64,000 bases of DNA. It comes from Arthrobacter alpinus. GTDB taxonomy: Bacteria > Actinomycetota > Actinomycetes > Actinomycetales > Micrococcaceae. The stretch lies in NCBI RefSeq assembly GCF_001445575.1, contig NZ_CP013200.1:372001-436000 (forward strand), read 5' to 3'. Within the stretch, counting starts at the first letter, position 1. Each line of letters opens with the position of its first letter. This document shows, in pieces, positions 35,753 to 44,415 of the stretch. Both the position numbers and the translations under genes were made by a program. The notes beneath the pieces were generated by a model that was not told where the DNA came from, did not search any database, and saw nothing but the letters and a program-made list of their open reading frames with translations.

Positions 35753-36663
35753 ATGACTGTTTTGGTGTTTCTAGACCCCGCCCACCCGCACGGCCGACTG
35801 GCAGATCCTACCCAGCCCAGTATTCTGGCCACGGATCAGGGTGTTACCCGCGGCGATGGCATCTTCGAATCGATGCTGGCCGTGGACGGCACGCCCCGAA
35901 AAATCCATGCCCATCTGGACCGTCTGGCCACCTCTGCCCGCACCATGGACCTGCAGATTCCTGCCGCAAAAGTGTGGCAATCGGCCATTGCGACTGCGCT
36001 TACGGCCTACTCCGTCAGCGATTCTGCCGCTACCGGCGAACCAGGTCAGTGCGTGGTGAAGCTAGTGGTCACCCGCGGCCCGGAAGGCACCGATTCCCCA
36101 CGGCATGGGTCACGGTCAGCCCCGTTTCCCTCGCCCTGGCCGCACAGCGCGCCAAGGGTCTGGATGTCCTCCTCTTGGAACGCGGCTACGACAGTGACAT
36201 TTCCACCCGCGCACCGTGGCTCTTGATGGGTGCCAAAACCCTGTCGTACGCCGTCAACATGGCGGCCTTGCGCCATGCCCACAGCCAGGGCGCCGATGAC
36301 GTGATCTTCACCAGCGGCGACCAGCTCGTGTTGGAGGGGCCGACGTCGTCGGTGCTTTTAGCGCACATCTCCGACGACTCCGGGGTTCCGCTCAAGCGGC
36401 TCATCACGCCCCATTTGGACACCGGTATCCTGCCGGGCACCACCCAAGGTGCCCTCTTTGCAGCCGCGAAGGCCGCGGGCTGGGAGTTGGGCTACGGACC
36501 TGTAACACCCGCTGATCTACTGGACGCCGACGCCGTGTGGCTGATTTCCAGCTTGCGCCTGCTGGCTCCTGTGAACACCATTGACGGTACGGAAATTGGC
36601 ACACAGGAGATCCGGGCACAACTCACAGCGGAGCTTTCAGCGCTGCTCGCACAAACGCTGTAA
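35753..36663 (+). pseudogene. pabC: Aminodeoxychorismate lyase (PabC), frameshifted
   Basis: A class IV PLP-dependent aminotransferase-like gene. The first frame (35753 to about 36097) encodes MTVLVFLDP, TDQGVTRGDGIFESM and VVKLVVTRGPEGTDSP. The homologous protein then continues in another frame from about 36100 (TAWVTVSPVSL) through WLLMGAKTLSYAVNMA (with the PLP-lysine in GAKTLSYA) and DDVIFTSGDQLVLEGPTSSV, to the stop at 36663. Loss of one C in the run at 36096-36099 explains the break. Joined, it is about 303 residues, normal for PabC, which converts aminodeoxychorismate to p-aminobenzoate and pyruvate. Either a sequencing error or a real frameshift. Confidence 0.8.
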
Positions 36664-36734
36664 GCACCAACACTGTAGGCACTTCTGCTGCAGGCACTGC
36701 AACTGTAGGCACTACTGCTGCAGGCTCTGCGGAT

Positions 36735-37391
36735 CTAGCCGCGGGAGCCGTCCACCGATGCTGCCACCGGCCGCCCGGTGATGCGCCGGCCCAGCCAGTT
36801 TCCCAGCGCCATGATGAGCAGCGTCATGGCCACGAATGCCACGGCGATGATGAGGCAGGTCAGCAGCACGGCACCATATCCGCCGTCGGCCGGGTTGAGG
36901 AAGGGGTAGGCGTACCAGCTGATGGCAGCGCCACGGATAAGTGAATACGCCAAATACACCAGTGGGAACGCGATGGCGATGAGCACCCGCTTGTAGGGGA
37001 TGGCGTGACGCGGCGGAGTGATGAGCCAGTCGGCCACAATGGCCACGGGCATCACGTAGTGCAGCCAAGTATTGATCCACGGCAGGAGCGCACCTAGGTC
37101 CACATCGCGCAGCAGGGCGCTGAAGACAATCCCTACCAGCGCCATGCACACCACCGAAATGCAGCGCAGCAGCGCCCATGCGGGCCCCAGATCCTTCCCG
37201 CGCCATGTCAGCACCGACTCCACCACCAGCACCACGGCGGCAAAAATGTTGGAGAGATTGGTGAAATAGCTGAAGAAGTTCAGCACGCTGAAGCCGTGGC
37301 CAATGTGGATGCCCAGCTGAATCCCTACGGCAACCAGGGTCACCGCACCAAAGAGGAAACGGACGGCTGCGAAGGCACGGCTCAAAGTCAT
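36735..37391 (-). CDS. Pr6Pr family membrane protein
   Basis: 218 residues from the ATG at 37391; upstream in-frame starts exist (for example 37442). Six hydrophobic helices with conserved polar/aromatic positions (FFSYFTNLSNIFA, WLHYVMPVAIVADWL, YSLIRGA) match the Pr6Pr/FAR-17a-like family of bacterial membrane proteins of unknown function. It converges on the pabC region. Confidence 0.8.
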   Translation of the reverse strand: MTLSRAFAAVRFLFGAVTLVAVGIQLGIHIGHGFSVLNFFSYFTNLSNIFAAVVLVVESVLTWRGKDLGPAWALLRCISVVCMALVGIVFSALLRDVDLGALLPWINTWLHYVMPVAIVADWLITPPRHAIPYKRVLIAIAFPLVYLAYSLIRGAAISWYAYPFLNPADGGYGAVLLTCLIIAVAFVAMTLLIMALGNWLGRRITGRPVAASVDGSRG

Positions 37392-37499
37392 GGGTCCATA
37401 CTGCCAGTTCAACGGACAGCCCGGTTGCAGTGCTGTCGTCATGTTGCGCCATACACAGGCTTTTGGGGGTCCAGGCGGGGGCTGATGTGTTACTTTCAA

Positions 37500-37614
37500 G
37501 GGGAGTAATGAGCGCCAGTATCAAGCCCTGACTTGCTGGCCGGCAACCCTCTTTTCGGCGGGGTGCCTCAGGTGAGTACTCGGCAAACCCAGCTTCCAAC
37601 GGCTGAAGTTTGCA
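37500..37614 (+). promoter_or_regulatory. SAM-IV riboswitch
   Basis: Key segments: AATGAGCGCCAG, CAAGCCCTGACTTGCTGG, CCGGCAACCCTC, GGCGGGGTGCCTCAGGTGA and closing GTACTC pairing with GAGTA. This matches the SAM-IV class found mainly in actinobacteria. An additional stem (GCAAAC with GTTTGC enclosing CAGC with GCTG) follows at about 37582-37614. It precedes the DUF1737-rhodanese-metZ genes, so SAM-dependent control of methionine synthesis is expected. Confidence 0.85.
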
Positions 37615-37632
37615 AGCGTGAACCCCGGTGCG

Positions 37633-37655
37633 CGGACTAAGAGTCCGAGCTTTTT
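37633..37655 (+). terminator. Intrinsic terminator in the SAM-IV leader
   Basis: CGGACT (37633-37638) pairs with AGTCCG (37642-37647), followed by AGCTTTTTA. It sits between the aptamer and the first gene and is probably the switched terminator. Confidence 0.65.
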
Positions 37656-37713
37656 AAGCACCGCTCTCAGCTCTCGCTTGCAGCCTGACGGCCACTTGCA
37701 ATGAGGAGAGAAC

Positions 37714-37974
37714 ATGTCCGCGGACGAATCACCCCTGGCTTACCGGCTCATCACCGGCCCCGACGACCGCTCCTTCTGTGAGCGCATCTCAGCAGCCCTC
37801 GCCGAGGGCTATGTGCTCCACGGCGGGCCCGCCGTAACATTCAACGGCACCAGCGTCATCTGCGCCCAGGCCGTGATCCTCCCTCAGGCAATTGCTACCA
37901 GCGACGCCGCCGTGGCCAACGCCGTGGATGATCTGGATGCCGAGCTGGAATTCGACGGCGAGGGCATCGCGTGA
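37714..37974 (+). CDS. DUF1737 domain protein
   Basis: 86 residues. The DUF1737 pattern is visible: YRLITGPDDRSFCERISAALAEGYVLHGGP, then the ICAQAVI segment. These short proteins are often near other genes and have no known function. GAGGAGAG provides a good ribosome-binding site. First gene after the SAM-IV riboswitch; its end overlaps the rhodanese frame. Confidence 0.85.
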   Translation: MSADESPLAYRLITGPDDRSFCERISAALAEGYVLHGGPAVTFNGTSVICAQAVILPQAIATSDAAVANAVDDLDAELEFDGEGIA

Positions 37975-38362
37975 GCTACGCAGGGACCTGGCTCCGGCAA
38001 CAGCGTGGGAGCACGTAGCCGCCGGGGCGGTCCTGGTGGATGTGCGTACCGAGGGTGAATGGGCGCACATTGGCGTCCCCGACATTTCCTCGCTGAACAC
38101 CGAGCCCATCTTCATCCAGTGGAACCTGTCCAACGGCAGCAACAATCCGGATTTCCTGGAGCAACTCCAGGCGGCCGTGCCGGCCGAGAAACCGCTGGTT
38201 TTGTTGTGCCGTTCGGGCGTCCGCTCCATCGCCGCGGCCGAGGCGGCAACTGCCGCCGGCTACACGGCGTACAACGTGCTCGAGGGCTTCGAAGGCCAAC
38301 CCGACCGCTTCGGTGACCGCGTCCTGAACGGGTGGAAAAACCGTAACTTGCCCTGGCGCTAA
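37937..38362 (+). CDS. Rhodanese-like sulfurtransferase
   Basis: About 141 residues. The rhodanese domain shows VLVDVRTEGEWAHIGVPD, the active-site loop LCRSGVRS with Cys near residue 91, and YNVLEGFEGQPD. The start is uncertain: ATG 37937 lies inside the end of the DUF1737 gene in another frame; a TTG at 37892 is also in frame. Overlap suggests translational coupling. Mycobacteria also place a rhodanese protein (Rv0390) beside metZ (Rv0391), so a role in supplying sulfur for homocysteine synthesis is plausible. Confidence 0.85.
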   Translation: MPSWNSTARASRELRRDLAPATAWEHVAAGAVLVDVRTEGEWAHIGVPDISSLNTEPIFIQWNLSNGSNNPDFLEQLQAAVPAEKPLVLLCRSGVRSIAAAEAATAAGYTAYNVLEGFEGQPDRFGDRVLNGWKNRNLPWR

Positions 38363-38485
38363 ACCCCACGTCGACACCCAGTCACCTCGAAAAGGTGCGC
38401 AGAGGCACTGACGTGCGGCGCCGCCGTCGCGCATCACAGGGCAGCTAAGCCATCTCAAGCACGAACGAAAGCCAAGGATAAGCAA

Positions 38486-39697
38486 TTGAGCAACTTTAAC
38501 GAGCACGCAGCCACCTGGGCGCCGGACACTGCGGCCGTGCGCGGCGGGCTTGACCGTACCAACTTTCAGGAAACCTCCGAGGCCCTGTTTCTAAACTCCG
38601 GCTTTGTGTACGAATCCGCCGAAGCAGCCGAGGCGGCCTTCACCGGAGAGGTGGACCGCTTTGTGTATTCGCGCTACGGCAACCCTTCAGTAGCCACGTT
38701 TCAGGAACGGCTGCGGCTACTCGAAGGCAAGGAGGCGTGCTTTGCAACAGCGTCCGGCATGTCTGCCGTCTTCACCGCCTTGGGCGCATTGCTGGCTGCC
38801 GGGGACAGGGTGGTGGCGTCGCGCTCCTTGTTCGGCTCCTGCTTTGTGATCCTGAACGAATTGCTCCCCCGCTGGGGTGTTCAGACGGTATTCGTCGATG
38901 GCCCTGACCTGGACCAATGGCGCGAGGCGTTGAGCGTACCCACCACGGCCGTATTCTTTGAATCCCCGTCCAACCCCATGCAAGAGATTGTGGATGTGCA
39001 GGCCGTGTGCGATCTGGCCCATGCGGCGGGCGCGCAGGTGGTGGCCGACAATGTGTTCGCCACTCCCCTGCTGCAGCGCTGCGGCGACTTTGGTGCGGAC
39101 ATCATTGTTTACTCGGGCACCAAACACATTGATGGGCAGGGCCGGGTCCTGGGCGGCGCCATCCTGGGCAGCAAGGAATTCATTGACGGACCGGTCAAGA
39201 ACCTGATGCGCCACACCGGACCGGCGTTGTCGGCATTCAATGCCTGGGTGCTGACGAAGGGCTTGGAGACCATGAATTTGCGTGTGACGCACTCCTGCAC
39301 GAATGCGTTGGCGCTGGGCGAATTCTTGGAGACGCAGCCGCAGGTGGCGCGCGTTCTGTACCCCTATTTGCCCTCACACCCGCAGCATGAGCTGGCGAAG
39401 AAGCAGATGAAGGCCGGCGGCACCGTGTTGACGTTTGAGCTGGCCGAACCTGCCAATGGGACCCGCAAGGACGCCGCCTTTGCGCTGTTGAACGCGTTGG
39501 CGATCATCGACATCTCCAACAACTTAGGCGATGCGAAGTCACTCATCACGCATCCGGCCACAACAACGCACCGCGCCATGGGACCGGACGCTCGTGCGGC
39601 GATCGGTTTGTCCGATGGATTCTTGCGCTTGTCCGTGGGGCTGGAGGACCTGGATGACCTAAAACAGGATCTGGCGCGGGCGCTGGCCGCTATTTAG
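38486..39697 (+). CDS. metZ: O-succinylhomoserine sulfhydrylase
   Basis: 403 residues from TTG 38486, supported by AAGGA seven bases upstream. It is a cystathionine-gamma-synthase-family PLP enzyme: SGTKHIDGQGR carries the PLP lysine (K213), with YSRYGNPS and the ETSEALFLNSGFVYES N-terminus characteristic of MetZ rather than MetB. The expected reaction is O-succinylhomoserine plus sulfide to homocysteine. It lies under the SAM-IV riboswitch, 123 bases after the rhodanese gene. It overlaps the convergent hypothetical gene by eight bases. Confidence 0.92.
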   Translation: MSNFNEHAATWAPDTAAVRGGLDRTNFQETSEALFLNSGFVYESAEAAEAAFTGEVDRFVYSRYGNPSVATFQERLRLLEGKEACFATASGMSAVFTALGALLAAGDRVVASRSLFGSCFVILNELLPRWGVQTVFVDGPDLDQWREALSVPTTAVFFESPSNPMQEIVDVQAVCDLAHAAGAQVVADNVFATPLLQRCGDFGADIIVYSGTKHIDGQGRVLGGAILGSKEFIDGPVKNLMRHTGPALSAFNAWVLTKGLETMNLRVTHSCTNALALGEFLETQPQVARVLYPYLPSHPQHELAKKQMKAGGTVLTFELAEPANGTRKDAAFALLNALAIIDISNNLGDAKSLITHPATTTHRAMGPDARAAIGLSDGFLRLSVGLEDLDDLKQDLARALAAI

Positions 39698-40145
39698 GCT
39701 GTTTCCGCAGCCACGCGGACAGGCTCGCCACGGAGTGGCTGGGTATGACGATGACGGGCGGCTCGGTCACGGGCACTCGCATAATGGCCAGCGCGTCGGC
39801 GGGGAAGTTCGCCATCCAGGCTCCGGCCTCGGAGGCCTTCCCGGCCGTCGCGGCCGCTTCCACACCATGGGCGTTGCAGAGGAAGACGTCGTGGCCGCGC
39901 CCCATGGGGTCAACAACGTGGACCCGTCCGTTGAGGAGATCGAGCACCTCTTGGAACATGAGCTCCACCGTGAAATCGCCCACGCTAAGCTGCACACAGT
40001 GCACTCGGCGGGTGCCTTTGCGTCCGAAGGGCAGGTCCACGTCGACGGCGCTCACCCCGTCGCCATGCCACGGGATGCCACCGGTACGGGGGATTGCTGT
40101 GGGCGAGAGGGCAGCCGCGGCGTCGCGTTTCGTCCAGGGGAACAT
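39690..40145 (-). CDS. Hypothetical protein
   Basis: 151 residues, convergent with metZ (ends overlap by eight bases). Soluble, no signal peptide. Segments such as HCVQLSVGDFTVELMFQEVLDLLNGRVHVVDP and GVEAAATAGKASEAGAWMANFP look like a real folded protein. I do not recognise a family. Confidence 0.6.
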   Translation of the reverse strand: MFPWTKRDAAAALSPTAIPRTGGIPWHGDGVSAVDVDLPFGRKGTRRVHCVQLSVGDFTVELMFQEVLDLLNGRVHVVDPMGRGHDVFLCNAHGVEAAATAGKASEAGAWMANFPADALAIMRVPVTEPPVIVIPSHSVASLSAWLRKQPK

Positions 40146-40230
40146 GACTCGAGCTTACGAAATTGGAAAGCATTGGCACAATCGGGCGCCGCTATGAGAC
40201 TCACCGAGCCACGCCTACGCAAGCAAAAGC

Positions 40231-40263
40231 GGCCGGTGACCTTTCTATAAAAGGTCACCGGCC
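40231..40263. terminator. Bidirectional hairpin terminator
   Basis: Perfect 13-bp stem (GGCCGGTGACCTT with its complement at 40251-40263) and a seven-base loop, between the ends of the hypothetical gene's upstream side and the murA-like gene. The shared core GCCGCCGTCGTAC follows at 40261-40273. Confidence 0.75.
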
Positions 40264-40285
40264 GCCGTCGTACTTTGAGAGGAGC

Positions 40286-41818
40286 TTAGTCCTGGAAGTA
40301 TTCGATCTCGGCACCGATGGTGTTCAGGCGCTCGGCCAGGTCCTCGTAGCCGCGCTCAATGACATAAATGTTGCGCAACTCGCTGGTTCCCTTGGCGGCA
40401 AGCATGGCCAACAGGATGCAGGCGGCCGGGCGCAGTGCGGGCGGGCAACCAATTTCTGCGGCACGCCAGGCAACCGGGCCCTTGATGTCGATGCGGTGCG
40501 GGTCCAGCAAGCGGACGCCGGCGCCGAGGCGGTTCAGCTCCGTCAGGTAGATGGCTCGGCCTTCGTAGACCCAGTCGTGAATCATGGTGGTACCCTCGGC
40601 GCAGGAGGCGATCACGGCGAAGAATGGCAGGTTATCAATGTTCAGACCAGGGAACGGCATGGCATGGATCTTGTCCTGCGCGGCCTTCAACTCAGACGGC
40701 AAGGTAGTGATGTCCACGAGGCGGGTTTTGCCGTTGCGGGCCATGTACTCGGGGGATTTCAGGTAGCGGAAGCCCATCTGCTCGAGCACCTTGAGTTCAA
40801 TTTCCATGAACTCGATGGGGACGCGCGTCACCGTAACTTCGGACTTCGTCACGATGCCGGCGGTGATCAGGCTCATGGCCTCGATGGGATCCTCGGACGG
40901 TGCGTACTCAATGTCAACGTCGATCCGGGACTTGCCCTTGATGGTCAGGGTGGTGGTGCCGACGCCTTCAACACTGACGCCGAGACCCTGCAAGTAGAAG
41001 CAGAGGTCCTGAACCATGTAGTTGGGGCTGGCGTTGCGGATCACGGTGGCGCCTTCGCGGTGCGCGGCGGCCATGATGGCGTTTTCGGTGACGGTGTCGC
41101 CACGTTCGGTCAGCACAAAGGTGCGGTCAGCGGTGTCGCTGACGGGGGCCTGCACCTGGTAGAAACCGTCGTGCGCGTTGACGTCCAAGCCGAACTCGCG
41201 CAGCGCCTGCATGTGCGGCTCCACTGTGCGGGTACCGAGATCGCAACCGCCAGCGTAGGGGATGCGGTAAGTGTTCTCTTCGTCCAGCAGCGGGCCGAGC
41301 AGCATGATGACGCTACGGGTGCGCTTGGCGGCGGCAATGTCCATGGCGGCCAAGTCAAGCACGGCGGGACGGCGGATCAGCAGATCGTTGTCTGCCAGCC
41401 AGGTGCACTCGACCCCGATGGACGTCAGTAGTTCCACAATGCGGTTAACTTCTTCGATACGGGCCAGGCGCCGCAGGGTAGTGGTGCCGCGGTTGAGCAG
41501 ACTGGCACAGAGCAGGGCAACGCCAGCGTTCTTACTGGTGTTAACCTCGACGCTGCCGGAGAGTTCACGGGCGCCATGGACGCGCAGATGCGTGACGGCG
41601 TTCTTGCTGACTGCGCCAACGCTAAACAAATTCGCCTCGAGCAGTGCTTCCATGCGCTGGATCATCCGCAGGCTCAGATTCTGTTTGCCCTGTTCCATAC
41701 GAGCAACGGCACTTTGACTGGTACCCAAATGGGATGCCAATTCGCCTTGGGTCCAGCCCTTTTCAGTGCGCGCATCTCGCACGAGTACGCCAACGGTTTC
41801 TGCAGCCACTTGAGTCAT
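40286..41818 (-). CDS. XRE-type helix-turn-helix fused to a MurA-like enolpyruvyl transferase domain
   Basis: 510 residues. Residues 8-62 are an XRE/Cro-type HTH (WTQGELASHLGTSQSAVARMEQGK). From about 75 the protein is an EPT-fold enzyme related to UDP-GlcNAc 1-carboxyvinyltransferase. It keeps the SKN pair (K96, N97) and the loop cysteine (C192 in YAGGCDLG) of MurA. The usual TMRAS segment reads KRTRSV instead, and the canonical PGG is YAGG. It is likely a divergent MurA paralogue or a PEP/UDP-sugar-sensing regulator. The canonical murA is not in this window. The AT-rich region upstream could be its own operator. Confidence 0.85.
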   Translation of the reverse strand: MTQVAAETVGVLVRDARTEKGWTQGELASHLGTSQSAVARMEQGKQNLSLRMIQRMEALLEANLFSVGAVSKNAVTHLRVHGARELSGSVEVNTSKNAGVALLCASLLNRGTTTLRRLARIEEVNRIVELLTSIGVECTWLADNDLLIRRPAVLDLAAMDIAAAKRTRSVIMLLGPLLDEENTYRIPYAGGCDLGTRTVEPHMQALREFGLDVNAHDGFYQVQAPVSDTADRTFVLTERGDTVTENAIMAAAHREGATVIRNASPNYMVQDLCFYLQGLGVSVEGVGTTTLTIKGKSRIDVDIEYAPSEDPIEAMSLITAGIVTKSEVTVTRVPIEFMEIELKVLEQMGFRYLKSPEYMARNGKTRLVDITTLPSELKAAQDKIHAMPFPGLNIDNLPFFAVIASCAEGTTMIHDWVYEGRAIYLTELNRLGAGVRLLDPHRIDIKGPVAWRAAEIGCPPALRPAACILLAMLAAKGTSELRNIYVIERGYEDLAERLNTIGAEIEYFQD

Positions 41819-42054
41819 GAAATTATTTATATCACGGGATGCATATTTATCTCGATTTATGTGACCGATTCGCCAGAAACTGTCCTTTTGGATCAGAATT
41901 AACCGTTACATGCGATAAATCAGATGGTTTCTACCGTTCAAGGATTAGTCCCCACCTCTACGGTACCCCGCGGAGCGGTACAGCACCGGCCAACAGCTAA
42001 ACCGCGCCGGAACATTCACGCGATAGGCTAACCTCACACGATTTAGGAGGCCCC
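41819..42054. promoter_or_regulatory. AT-rich divergent promoter region with ATTTAT repeats
   Basis: The 236 bases between the divergent HTH-MurA and LacI genes are unusually AT-rich for this window near 41820-41930. ATTTAT occurs several times (near 41824, 41847, 41856) with ATAAAT on the other strand near 41914. The repeats are suitable as operators for the XRE domain encoded next door. Confidence 0.45.
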
Positions 42055-43113
42055 ATGGCTCGCAAGGCAACCTCGCAGGATGTCGCCAATCACGCTGGCG
42101 TGTCGCGCAGCGCCGTGAGCTTTGTCTTGAATGGACGCGCCGATGGCAATATTGCCAAGGAGAAGCAGCTGCGCATTCTTGCCGCCGCCAAGGAACTTAA
42201 CTACACGCCCAACGCAGTAGCCCGCTCCCTGCAGGCACAGCGCACCCACACCATTGGCGTTGTCACTGACTCCATTGCTGGCGGGCCGTTTGCCGGAAAG
42301 TTGCTGCAGGGCGCAAGTAATGCAGCGTTCAGCGCCGGCTATCTCCTCCTTGTTATTGACACTCAAGGTGAAGAGGTTCGTGAAAACAGTGCCTTCACCA
42401 CGCTCCTCAACCGCCAAGTTGATGCCATGATCTTTGCTTCCATGAGCCTTCGGGCGCACCACCCCCACCCAAATATGAGCGGTGTGCCCGCGGTGCTAGC
42501 CAATAGCTTTGACCCATCCGGCGCTCTGCGGTCAATCATTCCCGACGAGGTCACCGGAGGCGGGGCCGCCGTTCGGGTCCTACTCGACGCCGGGCACCAC
42601 AAGATCGCCTACCTGTCCGGAACAGCCGAGCTGGTGGCGACCGAACTCCGAACCCAGGGCTTCAATACCGCCCTGGCCGCCGCCGGCTTGGCACCCGTCG
42701 AGGCCCGCGAAACGGGCTGGGAAATCAATGACGGTTTCGCAGCGGCCATGCGTCTACTGGCAGACGACGCCGGGCACTCACCCAAGCGCGAACGCCCCAC
42801 GGGCATCGTCTGCGCCAATGACCGTGTTGCCGTGGGTGTCATGTTGGCCTGCGGGCAGTTGGGGCTGCGAGTTCCCCAAGACCTGAGCATTGTCGGCTAT
42901 GACGACGACGAACCACTCGCCAGAACCACGGTGCCGGGGCTCACCACCGTGGCACTGCCGCACCGTGAAATGGGAGAGAAGGCGGTTGAGCTACTGCTGG
43001 CAGAGCTGGGTCATGGCGCAGGCACTCCAACAGCAGAACACCAGCATGGCGAAACCATTCTCATTCCCTGCCCCGTAGTGGTACGCGGCTCGGTAGCGCC
43101 CCCGGCCCAGTAG
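42055..43113 (+). CDS. LacI-family transcriptional regulator
   Basis: 352 residues. The N-terminal HTH (TSQDVANHAGVSRSAVSFVLNGRADGNI) and hinge helix (NAVARSLQAQR) are followed by the periplasmic-binding-protein-like effector domain (IGVVTDSIAGGPF, CANDRVAVGV, LSIVGYDDDE). A strong ribosome-binding site (AGGAGGCC) precedes the ATG. LacI-type palindromes upstream of the fructoside operon (near 49023) make it a candidate regulator of those genes, binding a sugar as inducer. Confidence 0.92.
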   Translation: MARKATSQDVANHAGVSRSAVSFVLNGRADGNIAKEKQLRILAAAKELNYTPNAVARSLQAQRTHTIGVVTDSIAGGPFAGKLLQGASNAAFSAGYLLLVIDTQGEEVRENSAFTTLLNRQVDAMIFASMSLRAHHPHPNMSGVPAVLANSFDPSGALRSIIPDEVTGGGAAVRVLLDAGHHKIAYLSGTAELVATELRTQGFNTALAAAGLAPVEARETGWEINDGFAAAMRLLADDAGHSPKRERPTGIVCANDRVAVGVMLACGQLGLRVPQDLSIVGYDDDEPLARTTVPGLTTVALPHREMGEKAVELLLAELGHGAGTPTAEHQHGETILIPCPVVVRGSVAPPAQ

Positions 43114-43127
43114 CCGCTATCAGGGCC

Positions 43128-43323
43128 CCAGCCGAGGAACGAGGATGGGAAGGGTGTGGATGGGTCACCCTTGATAAGTACGGATGGGCCCACACACCCG
43201 AGGGGCCCCAGCCGAGGAACGAGGATGGGGAGGGTGCGGATGGGTCACCCTTAATAAGTTACGGATGGGCCCACACACCCGAGGGGCCCCAGCCGAGGAA
43301 CGAGGATGGGGAGGGTGTGGGGA
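43128..43323. repeat. Three tandem GGGCCC-type repeat units
   Basis: Three near-identical units of CCGAGGAACGAGGATGGG with the GGGCCCACACACCCGAGGGGCCCC segment between them. They alternate with ATGGGTCACCCTT-type segments and end with TGGGGA directly at the ldh stop codon. Confidence 0.8.
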
Positions 43324-44277
43324 CTAGTTGAACTTGGCGATGGAAGCAGCCAGGGTCTCCGCGGAGTGCTGCAATGCAGCGGCCTCACGTTCGTCCATGG
43401 GTGTGTCAATGATGCGCTGCACTCCGCCCGCCCCGACGATTGAGGGCACGCTGAGGGCCACGCCGTCAATGCCACGGTAGCCGTGGAGCACGCTGGAGAC
43501 GGGAAGTATGCTCCGCTCGTCTTGCAGCACCGCTTCAACGATGCGTGCGCCCGAGAGTCCGATCGCATAGTTGGTGGCCCCCTTGCCGGCAATGACCTTG
43601 TAGGCGGCGTGGACCACGTCATGCGTGAGCGCCTCCAGCCGTTCCCGGGGAAACAGCAGGGCCCCCGAGGAGTCGGTCCAGTCAGGGAGCGGGGTCTGCC
43701 CGATGGTCGCGGCGGACCACAGTGGGAACTCCGTGTCGCCGTGCTCGCCGACGATCAGCGCGTGCACGCTTTGCGGGGCAACCCCGGCGGCTTCCGCCAC
43801 GAGCCAGCGCAGCCGGGAGGAGTCCAGCACGGTTCCGGAGCTGAAGATGCGCCCAGGCGGGAGGTCGGTGATGCGTTCGGCCACAGCGGTGAGGACATCG
43901 CACGGATTTGTCACGAGGATGAACACCGCATTGGGCGCCAGAGCAACAAGCTGGGGCAGCATCTTCTCCAGGATTCCCACGTTGACGCCAGCCAATTCAA
44001 GTCGGGTCTGACCCGGCTCCTGCTTGGCACCTGCCGTGATGACGACGACGTCGGAGCCCGCCACGAGCTCAATGTCGCTGCCGCCCGTGATTCGAGCGGA
44101 TCCAACGAACGGCGTGCCGTGGGCCAGGTCGAGGACCTCCGCCTCCACCTTGGCCGTAGCGATGTCATAGAGCACCACCTCGCGTGCGGAACCGCGAATC
44201 AAGGCGGCGTAGGCAAGGGAGGTGCCGACGCTGCCGGCGCCTACAATGGTGAGCTTGGTGCTGCGGGCAATTGTCAT
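43324..44277 (-). CDS. ldh: L-lactate dehydrogenase
   Basis: 317 residues. The NAD-binding GAGSVG is at 13-18; QTR (R92), the LDSSR segment and catalytic H179 in GEHGDTEF are present, as in LDHs rather than malate dehydrogenases. It interconverts pyruvate and L-lactate with NADH. It is transcribed away from LacI and toward a repeat cluster at its stop codon. No operon partner; the GH32 gene upstream ends in its own terminator. Confidence 0.92.
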   Translation of the reverse strand: MTIARSTKLTIVGAGSVGTSLAYAALIRGSAREVVLYDIATAKVEAEVLDLAHGTPFVGSARITGGSDIELVAGSDVVVITAGAKQEPGQTRLELAGVNVGILEKMLPQLVALAPNAVFILVTNPCDVLTAVAERITDLPPGRIFSSGTVLDSSRLRWLVAEAAGVAPQSVHALIVGEHGDTEFPLWSAATIGQTPLPDWTDSSGALLFPRERLEALTHDVVHAAYKVIAGKGATNYAIGLSGARIVEAVLQDERSILPVSSVLHGYRGIDGVALSVPSIVGAGGVQRIIDTPMDEREAAALQHSAETLAASIAKFN

Positions 44278-44343
44278 GTTCCCAGTATCCCCGTTCGCCC
44301 CCCGGGTCCGGGTTGCTGCACGGATTGTTTCCCGTTGTTTCAG

Positions 44344-44393
44344 GGCACGCCAACTGCGCGGACGCCAAACGGTGTCCGCACAGTTGGCGTGCC
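44344..44393 (-). terminator. Long hairpin terminator after the GH32 gene
   Basis: GGCACGCCAACTG (44344-44356) pairs with CAGTTGGCGTGCC (44381-44393), and an inner GCGGAC-GTCCGC stem extends it with one mismatched position. It ends the fructoside operon. Confidence 0.7.
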
Positions 44394-44415
44394 GTGCAGT
44401 TGATGTGCCGTGCGG

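Noticed and set aside
40163..41431. 422-residue plus-strand reading frame antisense to the MurA-like gene
   Set aside because: It lacks recognisable domains, is low-complexity Gly/Ala/Val/His-rich in a way typical of antisense frames in GC-rich DNA, and the opposite strand has clear HTH and EPT motifs.
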